Of a stretch of 64,000 nucleotides of DNA, positions 49,647 through 61,093 are shown in pieces. The DNA comes from Lathyrus oleraceus (taxonomy: Eukaryota > Streptophyta > Magnoliopsida > Fabales > Fabaceae): assembly GCF_024323335.1 (NCBI RefSeq), contig NC_066579.1, forward strand, positions 4,727,001 through 4,791,000. Direction: 5' to 3'. The notes beneath the pieces are model-generated. The model had not been told where the DNA came from. It made no database searches and saw nothing but the letters and a program-made list of their open reading frames with translations. Within the stretch, counting starts at the first letter, position 1. Every line of letters starts with the position of its first letter. Both the position numbers and the translations under genes were made by a program.

Positions 49647-50840
49647 TGTCGAAGGTAATGTTACAACACTGATATCTAAGTAATGCAAACAGAATAAAGA
49701 TAGAGAAAAGTAATGCAAGATACACAAGCAATTGTTAATCTAGTTCGGTCCAACTCACCTACATCTGGGGGCTACCAAGCCAGGAAGGAAATTCACTAAA
49801 ATAGAATCAGTTCAAAGACTCTCCGTACACTTCAACAAGTTACAGTCTTTCTCACCTAATCTCTACCAGTGCAATTTCTACCTAAGCACTCTTAGATATG
49901 AGAACCCACTCACTTCCCAACAATCACACCTGTGATCTTAAACAACAATCCCTTGAGAAAAGAAAACACTTTTCAATAACACACTCTTGATTTTACTTCA
50001 CAGTTTCAATCAAGAAGACACACTCTTGATCTTGCTTCACAGCTTTGATCAAGAAGACACACACTTGATCTTGCTTCACAGCTTTGATCAAGTAGACACA
50101 CACTCTTGCTTAACAGCTTTAGAGTGACAAATTACAACCACAAATCAGTCCAATTAAATCATCAAAACATGACTTGAATGGCTTACAAGTCTTACGACTA
50201 AACAGACACAAACCCTAGCTCTCTCACTATATTTCGCTCAGTATTGGTTGTGTGTCAAAACAGGTTTTCTAAGTCTCTTTTTATAGAAGCTTTCAGCTGG
50301 GCTTGGACATCTTGAAAACCCTAAATCTATTTTCGAATCAAATCTTTTTATAACAGCTGGTTAGATCTCCTTGGAAAATAAGTAAATCAGGTTGTAATCC
50401 ATGATTGAATGCGCCAGCTAATCAGATCTTCAATCATACAAAGATTGTCATTAATTGTGCAATCACAAAACACCAGACATTCACACTGAATGTTCTGTGT
50501 ATAGGATGTCATGACATCGGGTCTGACATCCTGGAAAAATCCTGCATAATTCAATAATTCCTTTTATAACTTCCAGTAGGTACAACCATATCAGATGCCA
50601 TGACCTTGTGTATGACATCTTGAAACAATCCTGCATGAACATGTCTTTCATTTAAGCTCCAGCAGGTACATCCCATATCAGATGCCATGACCTTGTGTAT
50701 GACATTTTGAAACAATCCTGCATGAACATGTTCTTGAACTTCAGCAGGTACATATGATATCTTATGTTAAGACATCACACATAACATCTTGTGAACACTC
50801 TTTGTTTTACCAAAATTGCTGCCAATATTAAGAATCAACA
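49647..50840 (-). repeat. SIRE-like 3' LTR, minus strand
   Basis: On the minus strand it runs from TGTTGATTCTTAATATTGG to CATTACCTTCGACA, 1194 bp. It contains three to four tandem copies of a 52-bp unit with cacagctttgatcaag and cactcttgatcttgcttcac (about 49985-50125), and two copies of an 80-bp block with catatcagatgccatgacc (50588-50720). Confidence 0.72.
49985..50125. repeat. Short tandem repeat in SIRE-like LTR
   Basis: Units of about 52 bp sharing cacactcttgatcttgcttcacagctttgatcaagaagaca-type sequence, three to four copies with few differences. Confidence 0.8.
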
Positions 50841-51004
50841 AACTCCCCCTTTGGCAAATTTTGGCTAAAACATATATCTGTCCTTTTTGTTCACAAGGTA
50901 AACTATCATCAGTTAAACAACATAACAGTAGTTTAATCAACAACAGAAGCAATACAATTACTAGCTAGTTACTAGTAATACACACATGCACAAGGGTACT
51001 TCTC

Positions 51005-51100
51005 CTCCCCCTAAATTTGTGCAACAGAAACAGAATTACTAGTTATGGATGCAACTAGTAAGACACACAAATGCACAAGGATACTCCTTCTCCCCCTAAA
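51005..51100 (-). promoter_or_regulatory. Two extra polypurine tracts of SIRE-like element
   Basis: TTTAGGGGGAG on the minus strand at 51005-51015 and 51090-51100, each followed by the same context (tgcacaagg...actcct), 85 bp apart. Confidence 0.6.
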
Positions 51101-51245
51101 TATGTGCATACATCAAATAACAGCTACTGTAACTCCAGCACCTGTACAAGTCAGAATGTCATTCTGACATCTGCTTCAACATCAACACCTGTGCACCATA
51201 TCAGACATCCTCTTTGACATATGTAATAGAACAACATTCTGTTTT

Positions 51246-51250
51246 AACAC
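51246..51250. repeat. Candidate target-site duplication AACAC of the Ogre element
   Basis: Five bases next to the LTR end; the partner copy would be outside the window, so this cannot be confirmed here. Confidence 0.4.
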
Positions 51251-54200
51251 TGTCGCATCACGCGAAAAACCGACGGGAAAAGAAAGAAACAACAGAGCCG
51301 CCACCGTGCGTTATTTATCCCAAAAGAAGGAAAGGAAACGCTCAGAGTAAACCTAGGAAAAGACCTGGTCTCGCGACCAAAGAGAATGGGTTCGGGAGTC
51401 GGTTATGCGAAGGGAAGGTATTAGCACCCCTACGCATCCGTCGTACTCGACGGGATCCACGCACAAAAGGAAAGAATATTGGTTGCTAAACACTGCTCAA
51501 ACTCACACACACTGGCTGAAAAGAGACAAAAGAAACTGACTGAAACTGACTCGGCAGGATATCGTATCCTGGGCCTACTTAGTCTATCAGGCATAGACAT
51601 CAAAGTCGAAGTAGTTCGGACTGGGGAAACGACACATGCTCGCTAGGATATCGCATCCTATGCATACGTATCTTCTTGGACGAGAGAAGAATCAGAGCAT
51701 TCGTAGCTCGGCTGACACGCACGCAAACAAACACAGGCAAAGGCAAACGTGGAGCCTGAATGCCAATCACTGGACTTACATCAGCATCCGAACCAAAACA
51801 CACACACACTGGAACCCAAATGCCACTCGATGGACTTACATCAGCTTCCAAGCACACAACAACACAACAGGTTAATAGGGAGTCGGGGACTCGAGCCTAT
51901 AACTGTCAAGCACACACTCAAACAAACAGACAACAAATTGCTAAGGAGTCAGGCACTCGAGCCTAGCAATTGTCAAACAACACACACAAAAAGAAAAAAG
52001 GGCGCTCGGAGAGATCAGCTCATCTCCTGCCTACGTACCTCATCTGGTATGAGGATCAGGGCGACGTAGTTCCCCTACGCAGGGAAAAAGGACTAGCCTA
52101 ACCAGATAACAGAGGGAGACACAACACTAGGGAGACTACGACTCGAGCCTAGATGTTATCATGCAAAGTCGTCCCTAAGTTAAGGTTTCTAGCTAACTGG
52201 CACGAGGGCCAACCTATCCTAAGCATGGCTTGCACAGGAAGCAAGCCACACACACACCTAACTTGCACAGGGAGCAAGTCAAGCACAACCTATCCTAAAC
52301 AAGAAGCAAGTCTAAACTAACCCTAGGAAGCAAAGCAAACAAACACAAGCACAGGTAGCACACACTATATGCACACAAGAGGCTCAAACAAGGGTTAGGT
52401 TTTAGTCAAGGGGTCATATCAACCTCAACAAACAAACCTCTGGAACTGGGTAGTAGGTGCTCTTAACCTTGACATTGAGAGCCAAGGTGAAGCAGATGAA
52501 AGGAGATGAGGGGTGTGCCTCATTGCTCTTATCCCTGGCCAGGGAGAGCATTTCAATATCAGAATGTGTGGGAGTTCAGAATGGGGGAACTCTATCCACA
52601 AATTGGACTCTATAGATCTTGGGCTTTTACCCACTATGCATCAACACAGGCAGTGTGAGCAATGTGAGTGACACACAGACTAGCAGGGGATAGGTTGCTT
52701 ATCCCTTGGGTTCTGCCAATTGCCTCTTCACTTAGGAGGACTTTTCATATGTACAGGGACAAATTAAACATACACAAACATTGCCTCTTAAGGAGGACTT
52801 CAGACAGTTGCCTGGCCAAGTAACAGGCCAGGTCTTCCAGACTACATGAAGATCAAGGGATTATACCTCAAAGTAAGTTGCTATTAAAGCAAATCAAAGC
52901 AAGTTCAAAGAACTAAGCAACTAAAGGTACCTGAAATGGTCAAACAGATCAGTACACGATTCAAAAGCAAAACAAAGGGAAACAGACATCAATAGTTAAA
53001 ACAAACAGATAAATGAGCCAAGCACAAAGCTCAAGGCATATGAGCCAAGCCACCTACAAAACACACAAGTTAGTCAGTGATACTTAAGCAAACTCAATCG
53101 AATTGTAATGATCTCTTTGAAGCATTTGTAGCTTAACCTGAAAACATGAACTCAAAGGTGAGTAACAGGACCACTAGGGCAAGCCTAGGGTCAAAAAGGA
53201 GTGAAAAAGTCAAAACAGCAAAGGGCAAGCATCCAAAATCATGTTCAAACAATCAAGAATCAATACCAATTGGGTTCACATTCATATCAATCACTATCAT
53301 CATTTCATGAACAATTTATGTCAAAGAATAGCAAACAGAAGCTCATAGAAGTCAACAGAAAGACTTGCATCAAAAGTCAACTCAAACATTTCCAAAAATC
53401 ACCAAATAAATCATGATCAATCACAACACATAGCATGGTAAGCATGTCAAATTTCATCTCATTTGGACAAGTGTAAGGCAGTCAATGAAAATCAGAAAGT
53501 CAAAGCAATTTGGAACATGCTCAAAGAAGTCAACCAAACATGCATCAACTTAGAAAAATCATAAGTCAGAGATGGTGTATGATAAATGAATGGGACTAAA
53601 ACCATGGCAAAGCTTAGGATGTCTAGTTATCTCATGCAAAATTTCATGTCCATCTAATAAAGTATGAGAATTTCACAAATGAAATGGCAACATGCATCAC
53701 ATAAGGTCAACATTTTGGTCAAACAGGGGAGAAAATTTCAAACAAATGGAAAATGGCACAAATAATTCCAAGAAAAATCATGTGCAAACTAGACATATAC
53801 AAGAAGGTTCATGCAAAAATTCAGATCAATTGGAGGTCAGGAAGCATGTCATCAAAAATCATGAAATTGCATATCAATGGTGTGACAAAAATTGTCACAC
53901 CCTAGTTCAAAAATTCATAACTCAGCAACCAAACAGGATAAATTCAAGAACTCTATATCAAAATCACCATGGATGAGTGTAGATTAAGCATAAAACATTT
54001 CAGGGTCATTGGATATATCCTCACAATTTCACAATTGAATTGGCAAGATGTACAAAATATGCATACATGAGCAAAACCCTAATGCCATTAAAAATCCAAC
54101 CATCCAAAAAATCAGCAAAAATCATGATAAAAAAGTAGACATTCATATGAACATGATGCAAAAATTTTCATGAATTTTGGATTTGAAATGCACGAGTTAT

Positions 54201-56133
54201 GATTTTTGTAAGATTGTGTGACAAAGTGAAATAAATATTGAACAATAAAATGAATTAATTGATTTAATATGTGACCGATGGCAAAGTGTTAATATGTGCA
54301 TCATTTAAATGAAACGGTGAGTATTGATATCCTGCATGGCAAGCGACGACTGGGCGTGGCAATGAAATAGTAACAATCTCATGCAGAACACGCAGGAAAA
54401 AAACAAAATCTGGGAAGAAACACGGGAAGCTAGGGTTTGTACAGTAAACCCTCATCATCTTCAGCAATCGAGCAAAAACAATTCACCCAGAAACAGAAAT
54501 TGATTATACCATCGTGATCATCAAACAACACACATACATATTCCATCATTCATTTACGTTAAAACACACTAGATAGCATGAATCAAGCAAAAACCACTTT
54601 GAATTTCAAAATTAAAAGCTAGATTTCTCCTAAACCAATCAACCATTTTATGTGATGTACAACTCATTAGAACCAGCACATTAAGATCTACATTAAGCAT
54701 AGCATGGTTTGGTAAATGATGAAGCTCGAGAACTTACTTGATTTTGAAGAAAAGAGTGGAACAGTGATGTTTGGTTGCAAAAGGGCGAAACAGATGTACA
54801 CAAAGTCCTCAAATGATGTATGAATGAAGTTGTTTAGCTCGAGAGTGCTTGAAAGAACCCCAAATCAACTCTGCCATTGATGAATGCTTCATGTAGCAGC
54901 ATGCTTTTGCTTGGTTACAGCTGGGAAAAGGTACTTGAAATGTGTTCAAAATGGATATTGAATGATGGTGCAACCAAACCAGAACCTTGCTCCTTTGAGT
55001 TTTTTGGTTGAAAATTAAGAATGAAGGAAAATGGAGATTTTGAGAGAAATGGATTTCTGCTATGTTAGGAGGCTGCTAGGGCTTTGGCAAGGCAGAAAAA
55101 GTGATATATATCATCTGTTTTAGGTTGGATTAACATATGCTAAACATGTTTAACTCAAATGAACCAAATTGCTAATTTGCCAAATTTGACCAAATGGTGG
55201 TATGATGGTAGTATGAGCTCGAAATGGGCCTTGCACAAGTCAGAAATGATGTTCTGAACTAATTCCAATTGGTCACTTGAATGGAAATTACTTATTTCAA
55301 AAAGTCAAAATTGCACCTCACTTGAAATTCAAACATGCTAGGTCCAAAAGTGCCATTTTGATTGGCAATGTTTTAGCACATGAAATTTACATTTTTGGAA
55401 AGAGGAGGTAAAATGTGGTTTGTAGGAAAAAACCCCACCAAAATTGGCCAAATGGTTTGAGAGATATGGCCTTTTGAAGTTCAAGATTTTGTGAAAATGA
55501 ATTGATCATATCTTGACAACCATACATGGGAATTGAGAGTTCTTGGACTTTTTGGAAATGGGAGAACAAGATATTCAACTTTCATGTTGGGCAAAAATTC
55601 ATTTGAAGCTTGTATCATGATGTAAGTTTGGGATCAAGAAGTTTCCATTTTTGGCAACTAAAATTACAGGTCCAGTTTCTATTTTTGGAAATTTTCTGAT
55701 TGGCTTCAAATTCTTCAATGATATTGTTTGCCATGATATATGAGGCCTATTGGGACATGAATAAGCTCTCTCAAACCAAATCCATCCATCAAAACCATAA
55801 AATCAACCACAGTTGACCAAATTTGACTTTTCTAGGGTTTCTGACTGATTGTGCATGAACTGATGACCTCTGAACATCCAACCCTTGACTTAAACACTTC
55901 AAATGGACCTCCAAGTCATGTGAACATGTTGGACCAAACCTAGGGCCCTGGCTTCTTGAGAAACACCCTTGCTTGCTTGGTTGACTGACCTCCTGATCAG
56001 TTTGACCTAATTTCTTGATTGGCTTGCACTTGAGGCAAATGGATCAATGCAATGCTATGCAGTGGACCATGATATGCTATGACCTAAAATGAGAATGTAT
56101 GTACAATGATAGGTGCAAATTTGAGGTGCTACA
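51251..56133 (-). repeat. Ogre 3' LTR, 4.9 kb
   Basis: On the minus strand from TGTAGCACCTCAAATTTGCAC to CGCGTGATGCGACA. Long LTRs of this size are typical of Ogre. The module GGTGCTAATACCTTCCC (51412-51430 on the complement) and GGTGGCGGCTCTGTTG (51288-51305) lies near the 3' end. A TATA-like GATATATATCAC is at about 55101-55112. No protein-coding sequence is recognisable; small frames are random. Confidence 0.9.
51290..51303 (-). promoter_or_regulatory. PBS-like motif inside Ogre 3' LTR
   Basis: Minus-strand TGGCGGCTCTGTTG matches the element's primer site TGGCGACTCTGCTG at 12 of 14 bases, but lies 40 bp inside the LTR. Confidence 0.55.
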
Positions 56134-56146
56134 GCTGCCCCTATTC
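56134..56146 (-). promoter_or_regulatory. Ogre polypurine tract
   Basis: Minus-strand GAATAGGGGCAGC directly before the LTR start TGTAGCACC. Confidence 0.75.
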
Positions 56147-56479
56147 AATCAGCTGGGAACCCGAACGGATGATAGCAACGGCTATCAGACTTTCAGGGTA
56201 AACAGGGATTGAATACTAAGAACCGTAGAAATTTGCACCAAATGGATGTAATACAAGAATGCCTGTCAGGATCGGTAAAGAAACAGTCTTGAAAGAAAAA
56301 TCCGTCTGGAACGGAAAAAGAAATCGGCCTGAATACCGAAACAGAAACGTCGACCTGGGTACCAAAATAAATGGTAACACAGGGATAACCACGGCCTGAG
56401 CGCCGCTCGTCAGTCTGAATACTGAGCATCGGTGTATGAGAGATTTGATGTCGATTTAAAATATCGGAAATTGGCCTGG

Positions 56480-56735
56480 ACGCCACTTCGGTCTGAACAC
56501 CGGAAAAAACATAAGTACATCGACTTGATCGTCGGAAACTTCTTCGGTCTGAATACCGGAAAAAACATAAGTACATCGACCTGATTGTCGGAAACTTCTT
56601 CGGTCTGAATACCGGAAAAAACATAAGTACATCGACCTGATCGTCGGAAACTTCTTCGGTCTGAATACCGGAAAAACATAAGTACATCGACCTGATCGTC
56701 GGAAACTTCTTCGGTCTGAATATCGGAAAAATTGG
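56480..56735. repeat. 56-bp tandem array, about 4.5 copies
   Basis: Unit tcggtctgaataccggaa...aaacttct repeats at about 56488, 56544, 56600, 56656 (one base shorter) and 56711 (partial) with very few differences. The repeat produces overlapping pseudo-frames with EEVSDDQVDVLMF on the minus strand, which are not taken as a protein. Confidence 0.92.
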
Positions 56736-56764
56736 CCTGAGTGCCAAAGCGTGAATTGGTTTGT

Positions 56765-57843
56765 GTTCCAAAACACTCAACATCCTGAAGAGGGCTAGAA
56801 AAGCAAACTTGTTAAAGGATGGACATTCGATTCCACCAGGAATACGAATCTTACTCGACTGGGGAGGACGACTTCGACCCAAGAGCGCATGAGACATATT
56901 ATCTATAGCCGTCAGAACGTAGATAATAACCTCGCATGGAAGATTATCCATAACCGGGTTGTAGGTTGTTAAATGAATAAACGACCGAAAACATCCTGAA
57001 GAAAGCGAAGGCAAACTTGTTAAAGGATGGACATTCGATTCCACAAGGAATACGAATCTTACTCTGCTGGAGATAACAATCGAAAGATTGACCAAAGAGT
57101 GCATGAGATATATTATCTATAGCCGTCAAAACGTAGATAATACACTCGCATGGAAGATTATCCATAACCGGGTTGTAGGTTGTTAAATGAATAATCGACC
57201 GAAAACATCCTGAAGAGAGCGAAGGCAAACTTGTTAAAGGATGGACATTCGATTCCACAAGGAATACGAATCTTACTCTGCTGGAGATAACAATCGAAAG
57301 ATTGACCAAAGAGTGCATGAGATATATTATCTATAGCCGTCAAAACGTAGATAATACACTCGCATGGAAGATTATCCATAACCGGGTTGTAGGTTGTTAA
57401 ATGAATAATCGACCGAAAACATCCTGAAGAGAGCGAAGGCAAACTTGTTAAAGGATGGACATTCGATTCCACAAGGAATACGAATCTTACTCTGCTGGAG
57501 ATAACAATCGAAAGATTGACCAAAGAGTGCATGAGATATATTATCTATAGCCGTCAAAACGTAGATAATACACTCGCATGGAAGATTATCCATAACCGGG
57601 TTGTAGGTTGTTAAATGAATAATCGACCGAAAACATCCTGAAGAGAGTGAAGGCAAACTTGTTAAAGGATGGACATTCGATTCCACAAGGAATACGAATC
57701 TTACTCTGCTGGAGATAACAATCGAAAGATTGACCAAATAGTGCATGAGATATATTATCTATAGCCGTCAAAACGTAGATAATACACTCGCATGGAAGAT
57801 TATCCATAACCGGGTTGTAGGTTGTTAAATGAATAATCGACCG
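56765..57843. repeat. 214-bp tandem array, four near-identical units plus a diverged one
   Basis: A unit beginning gagtgcatgagatatattatc and ending agattgaccaaa recurs every 214 bp (same landmark at 57104, 57318, 57532 and 57746). Copies differ at only a few positions. A diverged copy precedes them at about 56765-56985. The unit length is not a multiple of three, and each copy yields the same 124-codon minus-strand frame that overlaps the next, so the array is not a repeat protein. Confidence 0.95.
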
Positions 57844-57984
57844 ACAAGAAAGGCATCGGTACCAGGACTAGGTATGCAAAGATGACCAATCAAAAGAGGA
57901 TAAAGTTGCTAACTCGGAGCAAGTATCCAAAGGGGAAAGAATATCAATACCGCAAACTGGATACTGATAACTGCAAAGAGGGGA

Positions 57985-58275
57985 TTACATCTACCGGTCT
58001 GTAGGTAGAAAACCACGGAAAAGTAACCAGTCATCGATAGGATGAGCACACAGGGTTAACTTCAACAAGGGGATGAAAATGGGATTTTACAACTACCAGC
58101 TAGTAGGTAGAAAACCACAAAGATAGGACTTACAGCTACCGGTTTGTAGGTAGAAGCCAACAAACCATATCCGCCAGGGGATGAAAAGTGGGATTTTACA
58201 ACTACCGGTTTGTAGGTAGAAAACCACAAAGATAGGACTTACAACTACCGGTTTGTAGGTAGAAGCTACCAAATT
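57985..58275. repeat. Short repeats with CTACC...GGTAG inverted core
   Basis: Five copies of ctaccggtttgtaggtag-like sequence (58001, 58093, 58136, 58202, 58245), in two alternating spacings of about 43 and 66 bp, with tagaaaaccacaaagatagg between some copies. Each core can fold on itself (CTACC with GGTAG). Confidence 0.8.
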
Positions 58276-59100
58276 CCGCTGAGGATGAAATGAACGAGTG
58301 CCGGTTAGTGAGCGACTATTCATTTATGCCCCAGGGAAGCACAAGAGACAGTCAACGGGTAGCCAATTTAGGATCGATCCAAAAAGGCAGACTGAAACAA
58401 GACTCATCCTAATGAGGAAAGAACTCAATAGGGAGAACCCATCCCGTGTAGGGAGGGAACAGAAATAACCGTCATCCACGAGGATGTATCTCAGTGGGGA
58501 AATGGCAGGAAAGGATAGACACTTTCTGCTTAAGGGGTGGCTCTACATGGAGAGATCAGACACACCCACCTCTGCTAGGAAAATCTACTGGAGAGATCTG
58601 TATCACCAAATAGCAGGAGGTAACAATCAACAGATACCCCGCAACAGCTGCAACATGAGTATCTGAATGCTATGATTATGCATGTATGCATTATATCTAA
58701 AAAAATGTATGATGAATGCTGACAAACAAACATGCTCAAACCACAGGTCCGGGAATCAACCATCCGGAGAGAAACCCAAAGTCCTCATCCTGCAGGGGAG
58801 GAAGAGCCACAAGAGGCTTCCGGAGGGATCGTCAGTCGCAACCGGAGAACAGAGTTCAACATACAGGCGTATGCGCCACAACAACTCGTGATGAAAATCT
58901 GAGATACCGAGAAGCAACCAGATCTCTGATGAGAAATACAAAAGCATTGATAAAGCTCCTTACGCGAACAACTCCACTGGGGGATCTATCTGAGGGAATG
59001 CCGGATTACGGGGATGTCGATCCTCCAAATACTGAATCTTCCAAGAAAAGCACCCATGCTGGGGGGAGATGAAGACTGCTCTGCTGGAGAGGCGAAAGTT
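58276..59100. other. Non-coding part of the Ogre 3' region
   Basis: Many gaggggatga / tgctggggaga / ccggagaga-type words, mostly purine-rich on the plus strand, and no recognisable protein on either strand. Confidence 0.5.
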
Positions 59101-59103
59101 GAA

Positions 59104-59235
59104 GTCTTCAGTAAACACTCTGCTAGGGGAGCTGCCCCACAATAATGTCCGAAACAGCAAACTTGCTGGGGATGCCCCACGATAGGGCTCAAACAGCACT
59201 CTACTGGGGATGCCCCATAATAGAGCTAACAGGGA
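59104..59235. repeat. Short tandem repeat with tgctggggatgcccca units
   Basis: Three imperfect copies of about 50 bp (tgctaggggagctgcccca, tgctggggatgccccacgat, ctactggggatgccccataa). Confidence 0.75.
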
Positions 59236-59399
59236 TTTGGAGGAAGAATCTGTACTGCCGGGAACATGAAGATGAATAACTTCAAACGACACTGCATCGG
59301 GCAACTTCACTGAGGAGAGACCATACGAGGTTCTGCAGGACAAAGATACAGTCATGCTCGAGATACGAACAATTGTCTTACCTGTTGGTAATCATACCA

Positions 59400-59800
59400 C
59401 CCCCGGGAGAGCACTGTGGGTCTCCTAAGTATTCTTCCATCATTGTGAATGTTCACTTTGTTTAAGAACAATTTTGTGAAAAATTTGTTTATTTTGAAAA
59501 CAATGATACTTTATCAATTAAAACATGCAAAACGTTTGTTGAGTTGAAACAAATAAGAGTGCAAATAATTGGGTAAAAGCTCAAATAGATGTAATGGAAT
59601 GGTAGTCTGCAAAGGGCGAGACTCCATGGATCTGTACAAGTTTGAAATCGATGATATATATTGGAGAGGGCTACATTGAACATAATGACCTTTCCTCTAC
59701 CATTCTGAATTTTCGATGTATTCAAAGCTTCAGTCGACGACGAATCGAGAATCCCTGACGGATGACAGATATAGAGCACAGTCTTGTCAAGATGCAGTTA
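59400..59800. other. Non-coding, nothing recognised
   Basis: AT-rich spacer without coding or repeat structure that I can see. Confidence 0.45.
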
Positions 59801-59817
59801 CTTGCCAAATCACTAAT

Positions 59818-59985
59818 TTTTGCCTAGATTGCCCCAGTGTGAGGTGCTCAATCTAGCGGGATGCGAATTCTCTTTTTTTTTTCAATGTCTCTAACTTTTG
59901 CCTGGATCGCCCTTTCGGGTTTTCAATCCACCGAGACGCTCCTTTTTGCCTAAGTCGCCCTTTGGGGTGTTCGACTTATCGAGCT
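59818..59985. repeat. Short tandem repeat, three copies of a 60-bp unit
   Basis: Units share tttttgcct(a/g)gatcgccc, t(t/c)ggg and ttcaatc(t/c)accgag(a)cgct at about 59818, 59896 and 59945. Confidence 0.75.
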
Positions 59986-60338
59986 TTTGCTTTTTTTTTT
60001 GTTTTTAGGCGAAGTATTTCTTGACTGCATCTGGAATTCACAGGACGAGTGAACTTCTCCATCCATTGTTGTAAGTGTCGAAACATTGCCTGAAGAGGCT
60101 CTCTTGTCAACACATGGACTTTCATAGCTTGGAGTTCACTTGCCCCTGGAATCGGGCACGAAAGACAAGACTTTCTTGAGCACAAGGTCCCTCGGAACAC
60201 ACGAGGCTTGACCTTCTTGTTGAATGCTTTTTCACTTTCTGCTGATATAACTTGACCATGACACATGGCAGTTGATCTTTTCTTTTCGATTGGATTCACC
60301 TGGTCATAGTGACTCTGAATCCATTCAGCATCAGTCAA
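59976..60338 (-). pseudogene. Ogre integrase C-terminal remnant
   Basis: Minus-strand frame with DAEWIQSHYDQVNPIEKKR and TAMCHGQ, followed by KAFNKKVKPRVFR. This matches the region after the integrase core in Ogre polyproteins. Immediately after VFR, a small deletion shifts the frame; the continuation (GDLVLKK, then SRGK) is in another frame and meets a stop. It directly follows the A/G-rich junction, so this is the right edge of the large pol deletion. It cannot encode a working integrase. Confidence 0.8.
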
Positions 60339-60480
60339 CTTGGGACTTTGAGGGTGCTATCTTTCTTTTGTTTTTTTTTCTTTTGATTTTGCTTTTGATT
60401 TTGCTTTCTTTTGATTTCTTTTGATTTTGCACCCTCCTCTTTCTTTTTTCTTTTTTTCTTTTTTTTCTTTTTTTTTTGAT
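60339..60480 (-). other. A/G-rich junction at the pol deletion
   Basis: Almost pure A/G on the minus strand (T/C on the plus strand), with runs like ttttgattttgctttc and ctttttttcttttttttc. It joins pol sequence from before RT to the end of integrase. Confidence 0.75.
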
Positions 60481-60720
60481 AATGCCCCAGTTGGCTGTTC
60501 TGCTGATTCTCGAGATGCAGCTGAGTGTGATCTTCTTTTCTCGCTCAAGAAGTCGGGAAATCTCGTCAGGAATCCCTTCAACATCATCTTCTTCCGCTTC
60601 GAATACAGGGAATTCAAAATTGGGAGATGACGTCCGATCACTATGTTCAATGGGTTTAAGAAACAACCTGCATAATGATTTTGATATGAAAAGCTTTTTG
60701 AAAATCAAACAAGACAATCG
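60481..60720 (-). pseudogene. Ogre pol fragment from between protease and RT
   Basis: Minus-strand coding with SSPNFEFPVFEAEEDDVEGI and PDEISRLLERE, the acidic linker that precedes RT in Ogre polyproteins. The frame then runs into the A/G-rich junction, giving a meaningless Lys/Arg-rich tail. The protease motif D(S/T)G is not found between this piece and gag. Confidence 0.75.
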
Positions 60721-61093
60721 TTATGCAGATGAAAAGATTGCTTTTATTCTTGTTTTTTTAGGGTTTTTTGTGATCACCAATTTCATGCAAAAAACGAAAA
60801 GGGAAAACAAATGGAAAAACAAATGTTCAAACATGAATTTATTTGAATGAAAATATCATTGCACAAAATGTTGCCAACAATGTCATCACTTCTCCTTTTG
60901 GCATGGGAGAAGGGTTTTTAAGCAAAGTGATTACTACTCTGACTTATGAACAACTGTAGTAAAGCCCACAGTGACCCAATTGTGATAGATCCCACCGGGG
61001 ATGACAACTGTCAGTATCTTTTGCATCAGCAGCTTCTGTTTTCTGAATAACCCTTCTGAAGAAAAGTCGGCGCCAGCCCAGGACTTGTGAGCT
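60721..61093. other. Spacer between gag and pol remnant
   Basis: Non-coding with several stops in all frames; the protease expected here in an autonomous Ogre is missing. Confidence 0.55.

Larger units (their letters stand above)
49647..51250 (-). mobile_element. Minus-strand SIRE-like copia, 3' end only in this window
   Basis: The 3' LTR (49647-50840) is followed at higher coordinates by polypurine tract GCCAAAGGGGGAGTT (minus strand, 50841-50855) and about 395 bp of internal 3' untranslated sequence. That is cut by the Ogre insertion at 51251; the rest presumably resumes beyond the window. Two more TTTAGGGGGAG tracts lie in the internal part. No coding sequence remains here. Confidence 0.75.

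Noticed and set aside
53201..53976. Small open frames of 71 and 94 codons in the Ogre LTR
   Set aside because: Low-complexity Lys/Asn/Gln-rich translations, with no family resemblance and inside an LTR.
56193..57807. A 303-codon minus-strand frame and a series of identical 124-codon frames, which could look like a repeat protein family
   Set aside because: They come from the 56-bp and 214-bp tandem arrays; neither unit is a multiple of three, so each copy shifts the frame. No codon-level conservation and no known domain.
58000..58275. Regularly spaced short repeats resembling a CRISPR array
   Set aside because: The DNA is plant nuclear, the spacings are themselves repeated, and there are no unique spacers or cas genes. 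It is a tandem repeat within the Ogre 3' region.
60331..60717. 128-codon minus-strand frame with a Lys/Arg-rich tail like a nuclear localisation signal
   Set aside because: The tail is the translation of an A/G-rich junction; only the first half is a true pol remnant.
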